NCBI RefSeq assembly: GCF_003688995.1
Contig: NZ_PENI01000043.1
Coordinates: forward strand, 17,020-81,019
Direction: 5' to 3'
DNA length: 64,000 nucleotides
From: Streptomyces shenzhenensis
Lineage (GTDB): Bacteria > Actinomycetota > Actinomycetes > Streptomycetales > Streptomycetaceae
Part shown: piece after piece, positions 35,134 through 42,825 of the stretch
Layout of the letters: each line of letters starts with the position of its first letter
Position numbering within the stretch: the first letter of the stretch is position 1
Translations under genes and position numbers: made by a program
The notes under the pieces: generated by a model
Databases searched by the model: none
The model's input: the letters and a program-made list of their open reading frames with translations, nothing else
Told to the model about the DNA's origin: nothing

Positions 35134-35823
35134 GTGAATCTCAGTAAAGCCACGGCACTGATCACCGGAGCCAATCGCGGTATCGGCCGCCACCTTGCGG
35201 CCCAGCTCGTCTCTCGGGGCGCGAAGGTCTATGCGACCGCGCGTCGGCCGGAATCCATCAACATTTACGGTGTGGAGGTCCTGCCCCTCGACATCACCGA
35301 TCCTGACGCCGTAGCAGACGCCGCCAAAAAGGCTGACGATGTCAATCTGCTCGTCAACAATGCCGGCATCGGGGGTGCGGCCCTGCTCGGAGACATCGAC
35401 GATGTCCGCGCCGCCATGGACGTGAACTTCTGGGGCACCCTGTCCATGGTCCGGGCCTTCGCCCCGGTCCTGGCGAGGAACGGCGGAGGCGCCATCTTGA
35501 ACATAGCCTCTTCGGCGTCCTGGTCCGTCTTCCCCGGCGGCAGCGCCCAGGGGCCCTCCAAGGCCGCGGTCTGGAGCATGAGCGATGAGCTGCGCCGGGA
35601 ACTGGCCGGGCAGCGGACCCTTGTCACCTCGGTACACCTGGGAGCGGCCGACACCGCGACGACACAGGGCTCGCACGTGCCCGGGATGGCCCCGGCCGAT
35701 GTCGCGCACGCCGCGCTCGACGGGATCGAGGCCGACGCGTTCGAGGTGGTCGTCGACGAGTTCACCGTCATGGCCAAGGCTTCGCTGCGCAGGAGTTCGA
35801 GCTGGTCAGAGCATGACGCTTGA
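35134..35823 (+). CDS. SDR-family protein with altered active site
   Basis: GTG 35134 gives a 229-residue Rossmann protein. The cofactor motif is ALITGANRGIGRHLAA, the N-N-A-G motif is LLVNNAGIGG, and the structural Asn is in MDVNFWGTL. The Ser motif is LNIASSASWSVF. Where Y-x-x-x-K is expected the sequence is QGPSK, so the catalytic Tyr is replaced by Gln while Lys remains. The C-terminus is short. Either the protein is a non-catalytic or altered SDR, or the gene is in early decay. It sits directly upstream of the WXG100 genes but is not a known secretion component. Confidence 0.8.
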   Translation: MNLSKATALITGANRGIGRHLAAQLVSRGAKVYATARRPESINIYGVEVLPLDITDPDAVADAAKKADDVNLLVNNAGIGGAALLGDIDDVRAAMDVNFWGTLSMVRAFAPVLARNGGGAILNIASSASWSVFPGGSAQGPSKAAVWSMSDELRRELAGQRTLVTSVHLGAADTATTQGSHVPGMAPADVAHAALDGIEADAFEVVVDEFTVMAKASLRRSSSWSEHDA

Positions 35824-35994
35824 ACGCCGCCAGGGCGGTTGGGTCCAGGTTATCCCGGGGCCGCGAGGCCCGGCGAACTGGGCACGTCCCACCTGTTGTG
35901 TTCAGAAGATGCCCAGGTGCTGCTCATCCGGTCCGATCATCGTCACGGCGATGTTTGACTACGGGACAACGGTCGAGAAGGGCGGATTCCACAT

Positions 35995-36360
35995 ATGGCT
36001 GTCGAGCCTTCCGTGAGCGTCGGTGGCGTGACGTACCGGGTGACACCGGAGTACCTGGCTGATGCCTCCACCAATACGGCTACCACGGCGACGGAGATCG
36101 CCGGACAACTGGCTGATCTGAAGCTCTATGTGACCAGCCTTGAGCAGAGCTGGCAGGGTATAGCCCACGCCGAGTTCCAGAACTTGATGGCGAAGTACGA
36201 CATTTACGCCCGCATGCTCAACGACGCCCTGGACGGAATCTCCAAGGGACTTCAGGGCAACTACGTGAACTACAAGGACACCGAGCAGCAGAACCTGAAC
36301 AACCTCACCCAGCTGGGCGAAGACGTTCCGAAGCCCCCGGCCGGCACGAACTTCAACTGA
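35995..36360 (+). CDS. WXG100 family ESX-type secreted protein, 121 aa
   Basis: ATG 35995 follows AAGGGCGG. The protein is a helical hairpin with the W-x-G turn SWQGIAHAEF (Trp about residue 53) and a C-terminal secretion motif Y-x-x-x-E, seen as YKDTE. Proteins of this family are exported as dimers by type VII systems, recognised through the tail motif by EccC. It starts a run of locus genes and is 82 bases upstream of a second WXG100 gene, its probable dimer partner. Confidence 0.9.
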   Translation: MAVEPSVSVGGVTYRVTPEYLADASTNTATTATEIAGQLADLKLYVTSLEQSWQGIAHAEFQNLMAKYDIYARMLNDALDGISKGLQGNYVNYKDTEQQNLNNLTQLGEDVPKPPAGTNFN

Positions 36361-36442
36361 TCCGCACGCTGATCCATCCGCGTATCCAGCCGATTCATCC
36401 GCGCGTTCATCCGTAGGACCGGGCGCGTTCGAGGAGCGATTC

Positions 36443-36757
36443 ATGGCCAACATCGACGCCACGCCGATCTACGTAGGCGAAGGGCTTGAGGCTGCGGGCA
36501 GCACCATCAACGCCAGAGCCGGAGAGATCACCACAGAACTCCAGCTACTGAAAAACAAGTTGTCGCCGCTGGTCGACGCGTGGCGGGAGAGCGAGGCCGC
36601 CACCTACTACCAGGACATGCAGAACGAGTGGGACCTGGCGGCCAACGGCCTTTTCGGAGAGGACGGCGTGCTCGGCCGCATTGCCCAGGCCATGAACGTC
36701 AACTGGAACAACTACAGTGACGCCGAGTGGGCGAACGTTTCCACCTGGCGGCAATGA
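36443..36757 (+). CDS. WXG100-like ESX-type protein, 104 aa
   Basis: ATG 36443 follows GAGGAGCG. The turn motif is degenerate, AWRESEAATYY, with Trp at about residue 47 and no Gly, but the hairpin pattern, the length and the tail motif YSDAE (Y-x-x-x-E) are those of WXG100 proteins. It is likely the heterodimer partner of the protein at 35995. It is followed by eccD with 63 bases between. Confidence 0.88.
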   Translation: MANIDATPIYVGEGLEAAGSTINARAGEITTELQLLKNKLSPLVDAWRESEAATYYQDMQNEWDLAANGLFGEDGVLGRIAQAMNVNWNNYSDAEWANVSTWRQ

Positions 36758-36820
36758 CGCACCGCATTTCTCACCCCATCTCTTTGCGCCTCCGCTGTCT
36801 GAACACCGAAGGAAACGTCC

Positions 36821-38167
36821 GTGCCCGATGAACGCTGCCGGGTCACCGTGGTCGGCGAACGCAGGCAGGTCGACCTGGCACTCCCCGCCCAGGCCCCGAT
36901 CGCCGAATACGTCCCGCGACTCGCCACCCTATGCGGCCAGCCCGAGTCCGAGGGCATGCCCCCGGTCTGGACACTCGCGCCGTCGGGAGGTTCCCCGATG
37001 GCCCCCGGCGACACGCTGTCGGGGGCAGGCATCGTGGACGGTGCCACCTTGTACCTGCGCGACCAGCGCGCCGCGGAGCTGAGCGAGCTGACCGTCACCG
37101 ACCTGGACGAACAGATCGCGAACGCCCGCGAGGACAGCGGCCTGTGGAGCGCCCGCCGGCGTGCCCAGAGCGTTCTCGGTGCCGGTCTGGTGGTCATGGT
37201 GATCTCGGCCGCCTGGCTCGGCGCGCTTCGGATCGCGGGCGTGGCCGTGCTGTTCTTCGTACTGGCCGCGCTGTGCTCGGCGTTGCTCGCCTGGTACTCT
37301 GAGCGCAAGAACTGGCCGCTGCCGCGTCCGGTGCGCCAGCTGCTCGCGCTGGCCGCCTGCCCGCTGCTGGCCTGTGCCGGCCTGGGTGCGCCGGTCCATG
37401 GCCCGGTGGCCACTCCGTTCCTGGTGATGGGCACTGCGGTGATCGGAGCGCTCGCCGGAGTGGTCGCCTTCCCGGCTCCTGCCACGGTGGTACTCCAGAT
37501 TCTGACGCTGGTGACCGCGTTGTTGGTGGCGCCGCTGGCCGTGTTGGACGCGAGTCCGACCAGCTCGGCGGCGGCGGTGGCCCTGGTGCTGTTCGTGCTG
37601 ACAGGGCTGCTGCCCCGGATCACCAGTCAGATCGCGGTGCTCGTGCCCGACGGTCCGGACACCGGGACCCCCGCCCTGGGCAGCGAGGAGGTCGCCGCCG
37701 TCGTCCGCCGGGGCAATGGGCTGCTCACCTTCCTCAGCATCGTCACCGCGACCGTCCTCACGGCCGCTCTGCTCACCCTGACCACCTCGCGGGACGTGTA
37801 CGCCCTCTCCCTGGTGGCCTGCGTCAGCGTCGGGTTGCTGCTCCAGGCCGGCTCGGTGCGCGTGCTGTCCAGCGTGATCCCGCTGCTGTCCGCCGGAGTG
37901 CTGGGGCTGGTCGCGCTGGCCGTACGGGTGCCCGAGTACCTCTTCGACTCGCGCACCGCGGGAGCGCTGGCCGCGTTCGCGGCGGGTGCCGTCCTGGTGG
38001 CCTGCGGGCTGTTCCTCGCCTTCGGCGCGGCCCTGCGTCCCATCGAGCCGGAGCGGCCCAACTGGCCCGGGGCCGTCGTCACCGCTCTCGTCGTCGCCGC
38101 CCTGCCGCTGACCGCCGGTGTCTTCGGTCTCTTCGGCTGGCTGGCAGGCCTGGGCGGTGACCTGTGA
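36821..38167 (+). CDS. eccD: EccD-like type VII secretion integral membrane protein
   Basis: GTG 36821 follows GAAGGAAAC. The first 80 residues form the ubiquitin-like (YukD) domain, CRVTVVGERRQVDLALPAQA then IAEYVPRL, and GDTLSGAGIVDGATLYLRDQ. From about residue 115 the 448-residue protein is a series of about eleven transmembrane helices, as in EccD, which forms the channel wall of the mycobacterial type VII complex. The length is slightly below that of mycobacterial EccD (about 500). It is immediately followed by the beta-helix AAA gene, 22 bases away. Confidence 0.92.
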   Translation: MPDERCRVTVVGERRQVDLALPAQAPIAEYVPRLATLCGQPESEGMPPVWTLAPSGGSPMAPGDTLSGAGIVDGATLYLRDQRAAELSELTVTDLDEQIANAREDSGLWSARRRAQSVLGAGLVVMVISAAWLGALRIAGVAVLFFVLAALCSALLAWYSERKNWPLPRPVRQLLALAACPLLACAGLGAPVHGPVATPFLVMGTAVIGALAGVVAFPAPATVVLQILTLVTALLVAPLAVLDASPTSSAAAVALVLFVLTGLLPRITSQIAVLVPDGPDTGTPALGSEEVAAVVRRGNGLLTFLSIVTATVLTAALLTLTTSRDVYALSLVACVSVGLLLQAGSVRVLSSVIPLLSAGVLGLVALAVRVPEYLFDSRTAGALAAFAAGAVLVACGLFLAFGAALRPIEPERPNWPGAVVTALVVAALPLTAGVFGLFGWLAGLGGDL

Positions 38168-38189
38168 CCGAGGGGCGGACCGGTGGACC

Positions 38190-40982
38190 ATGCGTGAGGT
38201 GAAGTCGGTCGCCCAGCGTGTGGCACTGGGCAGTTGGGGCGCGCACCGTTCCATCGGTGCGGCCGTCAGGGACGCCAGGCCCGGCGGGGTGATCACCGTG
38301 CAGGCCGGGACGTACACCGAGGGCCTGGTGCTGGACAAGGACATCGTCCTGGTCGCCAAGGGCACCGTACGGCTGGTCGCGCCGCGCGGCCCGGCCGTCA
38401 CCGTGCACGCGGGCCGCGCCGAGCTGCGCGGATTCACCCTCGTCTCACCCGCGCCCCGGGAGGCCGCGGTGCTGCTGCGCGGCGGTGAACCGGTGCTGCG
38501 GGACTGCGAGATCACCGGCGGTCGCGTCGAGGTCGCCGCCGCGGCGGCTCCGTTGCTGAGCGGCTGTTCGGTGCGGCAGGCCGAGGGCATGGCGGTGCGT
38601 CTGACAGGCACGAGCCGTACCACGCTGGAGGCCCTGACGGTCGGCGGCTGCACCGGGGACGGCGTGGTCGTCGAGGACGAGGCGGCCCTCGAACTGTCCG
38701 ACGCGCTCGTGGACGGCGTCGCCGGACGCGGCATCGTGGTGACCGCCGGCGCGCACGCGGCTCTGACCCGCTGCGAGATACGCGGCAGTGGCGCCGCCGC
38801 CGTCCTCGTGGACGGACACGCTTCCGCGGCGCTGCGCGAGTGCCGCCTGTACGAGGCGGGCGGTCAGGGGGTCTGGGTACGCGGCACGGCGGGCCGCTCC
38901 CCGGGCCCGCAGCGTCACCGGCGGTGGGACGTTGGTCCCTCCGGCGAGGACCAGAAGCCGGTGGCGGCCTCCTCCTCGGCCGATGCCGCGGGCCGCTCCG
39001 CCGACCGAGCCCAGGGCGTACGGCTGCGCGACTGTGAGATCTTCCGTACCGGACGCTCCGGTGTACTCGCGGAGGACGCGAGCGCGATCGTGCTGGACCG
39101 CTGCCACGTGCACCGCACCACCGGTGCCGCGGTGCTGGTCACGGGAGAGGCCGTCGCGGAACTGGTCTCGGTCCGGGCCGTGGACTGCGCGGACACGGCG
39201 CTGGTTGTCAGCGCGACCGGGAACGCCACCGCGCGCGACTCCACCTTCGCCCGCACCGGTGCCAACGGGCTGTACGCGACGGGCGGGGCCGAGGTCTCAC
39301 TGACCGGATGCACCGTGCGGGGGACCGCCTACACGGCCGTGCATCTGGGCGGCTCGGCGCGGGTGAAGGCACGGGACTGCGCGATCGGTGGCACTCCCGA
39401 GCACGGTGCACGTGTCACCGGACGGGCCGAACTCCTGGCGGAGCGCTGCGAGGTGACCGACGTCGAGCTGACGGGGCTGTGCGTGGAGGGCGGCGACGCG
39501 GCCCTGCGCGACTGCCGGATAGAAGGCGACCGCGACGGCGTACGCCTGATCACCACCCACCGACCCCTGCTGGCGGACTGCGTCGTCACCTCCATCGGTG
39601 AGACCGGTGTCCGGGTCGGCCGGGACACGGGCGCCCGGCTGGAGAACGTGACGATCACCGGTGCCACCACAGGTCTGCTCCTGGAGGAGGACAGCACCGT
39701 CCTCGTGGAGGGCGGAGCGGTACGCGAGTCCCGGGGCAGCGGTGTCGTCGTGTACGCGGGGGCCCGTCCCACGGTCCATGGCCTCACCGTGGCGTCCGCG
39801 GCGAAGAACGCGCTGTACGTCGGGGACGGCGGCGAAGGCCGCTACGACGACTGTCACTTCACCGAGAGCCGTTTCCCCGCCGTCTACGCCGGTGCCCGCT
39901 CCAGGATCGTGCTGCGCCGCTGCGCCGTGGACGGCACCGAGACGGACCTGCTGCGGGACGAGGAGGCCGAGGTATACGCGCAGGACTGTCATGTCGAGGA
40001 TGTGGCCGATCCGGTGCTGCCGACCTTGCCGCCCCCGGCGGCGGAGCAGGGGAGTACTCCGGTGCCCGGAGTCCGCAGGGCGGCGGCCACCAGCGGCACC
40101 GCGGGGGAGGGCGAGCAGGACCCCGAGGCTCCCGAGGCGGCCGCGGCGAAGCTGGAGGAACTCCGCGCGCAGCTCGACCGGCTGGTCGGCCTGGAAGGTG
40201 TCAAACACGATGTGGTCACGCTCACGAGGCTGATGCAGATGGTCAAGGCCCGCCAGGACGCCGGGCTCGCGCCGCCGCCGCTGAGCAGGCACCTGATCTT
40301 CGCGGGGAACCCCGGCACCGGCAAGACCACCGTGGCCCGCCTCTACGGCGGCTTTCTCGCGGCGCTCGGTCTGCTCAGCCGCGGTCACCTGGTCGAGGCC
40401 GACCGGGGAGACCTGGTCGGGGAGTACGTCGGGCACACCGCGCCCAAGACGACCGCCGTCTTCCGGCGCGCCCTGGGCGGGGTGCTCTTCATCGACGAGG
40501 CGTACTCCCTCGTGCCCCAGGGCCAGTTCACCGACTTCGGCTCGGAGGCCGTCTCGACGCTGGTGAAACTGATGGAGGACCACCGCGACGAGGTGGTCGT
40601 CATCGTCGCCGGATACCCGAACGAGATGAACCGGCTGCTGGAGTCCAACGCCGGCCTGGCCTCACGCTTCACCCGCACCCTGCACTTCGACGACTACACC
40701 TCGTCCGAGCTGGTGCGCATCGTCGAGCACCATGCCGACAGCCACCAGTACACCTTCGCGCCGCAGACCACCGCCGCGCTGCACGACTACTTCGAGATGC
40801 TGCCGCGCGGCGAACAGTTCGGCAACGGACGCAGCGCCCGGCAGGTCTTCCAGCGGATGACCGAGAGGCACGCGCAGCGCGTGGCCGAACTCGGTCTGAG
40901 TGCCGTCGATCTCGCGTCGGCCGACGAGGAACTGCTCACCACTCTCCTGCCCGTTGACCTCCCCCCGGAAGAGGTTCTCTGA
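38190..40982 (+). CDS. Right-handed beta-helix protein fused to a CbxX/EccA-type AAA ATPase
   Basis: ATG 38190 (MREVKSVAQRVALGSWGAHR) follows GAGGGGCGG. Residues about 20-620 consist of short strand repeats of the NosD/pectate-lyase kind, such as LRDCEITGGRVEV, LTRCEIRGSGAAAVLV, LRDCEIFRTGRSGVLAEDAS and LRDCRIEGDRDGVRL. Residues about 655-930 form a CbxX/CfqX AAA module: LVGLEGVKHDV, Walker A FAGNPGTGKTTVAR, Walker B VLFIDEAYSL, sensor 1 VVIVAGYPNEM, Arg finger GLASRFTRT. EccA proteins of ESX systems carry the same AAA module behind TPR repeats. Here a beta-helix takes the TPR position, probably as a substrate or glycan recognition platform. It is cytoplasmic, with no signal peptide. Confidence 0.88.
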   Translation: MREVKSVAQRVALGSWGAHRSIGAAVRDARPGGVITVQAGTYTEGLVLDKDIVLVAKGTVRLVAPRGPAVTVHAGRAELRGFTLVSPAPREAAVLLRGGEPVLRDCEITGGRVEVAAAAAPLLSGCSVRQAEGMAVRLTGTSRTTLEALTVGGCTGDGVVVEDEAALELSDALVDGVAGRGIVVTAGAHAALTRCEIRGSGAAAVLVDGHASAALRECRLYEAGGQGVWVRGTAGRSPGPQRHRRWDVGPSGEDQKPVAASSSADAAGRSADRAQGVRLRDCEIFRTGRSGVLAEDASAIVLDRCHVHRTTGAAVLVTGEAVAELVSVRAVDCADTALVVSATGNATARDSTFARTGANGLYATGGAEVSLTGCTVRGTAYTAVHLGGSARVKARDCAIGGTPEHGARVTGRAELLAERCEVTDVELTGLCVEGGDAALRDCRIEGDRDGVRLITTHRPLLADCVVTSIGETGVRVGRDTGARLENVTITGATTGLLLEEDSTVLVEGGAVRESRGSGVVVYAGARPTVHGLTVASAAKNALYVGDGGEGRYDDCHFTESRFPAVYAGARSRIVLRRCAVDGTETDLLRDEEAEVYAQDCHVEDVADPVLPTLPPPAAEQGSTPVPGVRRAAATSGTAGEGEQDPEAPEAAAAKLEELRAQLDRLVGLEGVKHDVVTLTRLMQMVKARQDAGLAPPPLSRHLIFAGNPGTGKTTVARLYGGFLAALGLLSRGHLVEADRGDLVGEYVGHTAPKTTAVFRRALGGVLFIDEAYSLVPQGQFTDFGSEAVSTLVKLMEDHRDEVVVIVAGYPNEMNRLLESNAGLASRFTRTLHFDDYTSSELVRIVEHHADSHQYTFAPQTTAALHDYFEMLPRGEQFGNGRSARQVFQRMTERHAQRVAELGLSAVDLASADEELLTTLLPVDLPPEEVL

Positions 40983-41044
40983 GCAGGACGGAGCGGCAGG
41001 ACGCCAGAGGACTTCGGACCGGGTGAAAGACAGGTGTCTCCCAG

Positions 41045-41365
41045 ATGGCAGAACCAACCACGCAGGACTGGCTCGCGAACCTCGCGGCGCTGAAGGAGGC
41101 GATCGGCGCTGTGGGGCGGGAGTCGACGGAGATCACGACCGGCATGGCGTCGATCGCCGCCAAGATGAACGACATCGGCCCCTCATGGAACAGTCCGTCC
41201 TACGCCACGTTCGACGACGTCAAGTCGTGGTTCCTGGCCTGCCAGCAAGACCTGGAAGCACTGATGGAGGACATCCTCCGCCGGATGAACACCACGTACT
41301 CGAACTACCACAACGCGGAGGGCACGAACTACAGCAACGTCACCGACGGGCCGTCGGATGGCTGA
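41045..41365 (+). CDS. WXG100-like ESX-type protein, 106 aa
   Basis: ATG 41045 follows a weak RBS. The helical hairpin has a variant turn SWNSPSYATF (Trp about residue 48), helix 2 DDVKSWFLACQQDLEALMED, and the tail motif YHNAE (Y-x-x-x-E). The single Cys is unusual for the group. It is 62 bases downstream of the AAA gene and ends before a bidirectional terminator. Confidence 0.85.
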   Translation: MAEPTTQDWLANLAALKEAIGAVGRESTEITTGMASIAAKMNDIGPSWNSPSYATFDDVKSWFLACQQDLEALMEDILRRMNTTYSNYHNAEGTNYSNVTDGPSDG

Positions 41366-41437
41366 GGGGCGCCGCGGTGCGCCCGGGACGCCGCACGCCG
41401 TCCAGCATGCGGCGTGCCGGCGCGGCACGGCGCACGA

Positions 41438-41469
41438 CCGCCCCGCTCCGCACCTGCGGAACGGGGCGG
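41438..41469. terminator. Bidirectional hairpin between convergent WXG100 and EspB-like genes
   Basis: CCGCCCCG-C-TCCGCA and its near-perfect complement TGCGGA-A-CGGGGCGG form a 14-bp stem with one C/A mismatch and a 2-base centre. It serves the plus-strand gene ending at 41365 and the minus-strand gene ending at 41484. A smaller hairpin, GCACGCCG with CGGCGTGC, lies at 41393-41417. Confidence 0.7.
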
Positions 41470-41483
41470 CGCGGCCCGCCGGT

Positions 41484-42122
41484 TCAGGCCTTGGGCGGGG
41501 GAGCGGGAAAGCGGGATTTACGGTCGGCCTCCGCGTAGACCTGGCCGGAGTGGTTGAGCAGCGCGATGTACTCGCCCAGTTTCTCGATCGTGGCACCGAC
41601 TTCGAGCAGTGCGCGCTCCATGGCCGGGTTCATCTCGGCGGCGAACGTCTCGCCGGTCTCGGCGAACGGGTTGTCAACGGACTTGCCCTGCTGCGGGTCG
41701 TACGACATCGAATTGCTGTTGTCTCCCCCTCTCTCGTACTTGTCCTTGGCGCCCTGTCCGAAGACGGTGTCCTTGACGGCTGCGACCAGGGCGCGGACCT
41801 CCTCGTACTTGTCCACCGCGCCGCGTGCCTCGGTGAGCATCGACTTCTCCGCGGTGCGCAGCGCGCCGAGGTCGACCCTCAGATCCCCGGAGGGTTCGGT
41901 GATCTTCTCCGGCTCCGGTCCGTTCCCGCCCCCCGACAGGTCCTTCGGGTCGATGTTGAAGGAGGGCGGCACGTCCCAGACGACCTCTGGATCCGGTACC
42001 AGGTAGCTGAGGTCTTTGCCGTTGTCCTCCGACGGATCGGCGGCTCCGTCGCCGTCCTCGTCCACCATCTCCGGCTCGGGAAGCGGTGTTTCGTCGTACT
42101 GCGAGTCGATCGGTCCGGTCAC
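41484..42122 (-). CDS. Acidic helical ESX substrate candidate (EspB/EsxA-like), 212 aa
   Basis: GTG 42122 follows AAGGAGACACC, better than the upstream ATG at 42182. The first 70 residues are acidic, Pro-rich and disordered. Residues about 80-205 form a long helical hairpin with LGALRTAEKSMLTEARGAVD and MERALLEVGATIEKLGEYIA. The C-terminus reads LLNHSGQVYAEADRKSRF, containing the type VII export motif Y-x-x-x-D as YAEAD. It has no W-x-G. It is the only minus-strand gene in the locus, divergent from the WXG100 gene at 42333. It is probably a secreted partner; the role is unknown. Confidence 0.7.
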   Translation of the reverse strand: MTGPIDSQYDETPLPEPEMVDEDGDGAADPSEDNGKDLSYLVPDPEVVWDVPPSFNIDPKDLSGGGNGPEPEKITEPSGDLRVDLGALRTAEKSMLTEARGAVDKYEEVRALVAAVKDTVFGQGAKDKYERGGDNSNSMSYDPQQGKSVDNPFAETGETFAAEMNPAMERALLEVGATIEKLGEYIALLNHSGQVYAEADRKSRFPAPPPKA

Positions 42123-42232
42123 GGTGTCTCCTTCGTCTCTCACGCGTCGACTTACCGGCCCGGTGTGCGGGCGACGCGGCATGCCGGGCGGCCTGTGGGG
42201 CGGGCCCCGAAGAACCGGTGCCAGGTTAACCG

Positions 42233-42258
42233 CTTATGTGATGACTTATCAGTGTGAT
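42233..42258. promoter_or_regulatory. AT-rich repeated element in the divergent promoter region
   Basis: CTTATGTGATGA is followed by CTTATCAGTGTGAT, giving two imperfect direct copies of CTTAT...GTGAT in an otherwise GC-rich gap between the divergent EspB-like and WXG100 genes. It may be promoter or operator sequence for one or both genes. Confidence 0.4.
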
Positions 42259-42332
42259 TTCCTTCTGGTCCTGTTGAGTGAATCACCCCATACCTCCCAG
42301 ATCATCGGATCGTGACCCGAGGAAGGCGAGCC

Positions 42333-42767
42333 ATGGCTGACAGCGAAGCCGCCAACTACGACATCTCCGTCATCGATGTGTCCCCGGCCGGCCTGGACGT
42401 CACGTCCAAGGCACTGGTCGAACTCTCCAAGTCCGTCGCCGAGCGCATCGGCACCATTCACACCACACTGAACGGGCTGCGCGTGGCGTGGCAGGGCCAG
42501 GCCGCCTCGGATGCCGAGAAGGTGCAGAACGAGTGGGCGCGGGTCATGACCGAGCTGTTCGGCACCGAGGAGGACCCGTCCCTGGGGGTCCTGCCCACGC
42601 TGGCGGACGGAGTCGGCATGGCCTGGGGCAACTTCAGCGTGGCCGAGCAGGGCGTCACCAAGATCTTCACCGAGTTCCTCACCAACCTGACCGCGACGGG
42701 CAGCGGCGATCCCGAAGAGGTCACCGACACCAACCGGACAGCGGTCACCATGACCTTCCCCTACTGA
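42333..42767 (+). CDS. WXG100 family ESX-type protein, 144 aa
   Basis: ATG 42333 (MADSEAANYDISVIDVSPAG) follows GGAAGGCGAG. The turn is VAWQGQAASDAEKVQNEW (W-Q-G, Trp about residue 53). An extended C-terminal part (110-144) is unusual, and the tail has FSVAE rather than Y-x-x-x-E. It is located 58 bases before the eccC gene, the classical position of an EsxB-like substrate. Confidence 0.88.
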   Translation: MADSEAANYDISVIDVSPAGLDVTSKALVELSKSVAERIGTIHTTLNGLRVAWQGQAASDAEKVQNEWARVMTELFGTEEDPSLGVLPTLADGVGMAWGNFSVAEQGVTKIFTEFLTNLTATGSGDPEEVTDTNRTAVTMTFPY

Positions 42768-42825
42768 GCACCGCCTTCTCCCACTCCCCGTGTCCCACAC
42801 CCCGACAGGCAGCTAGGCAGTCACC

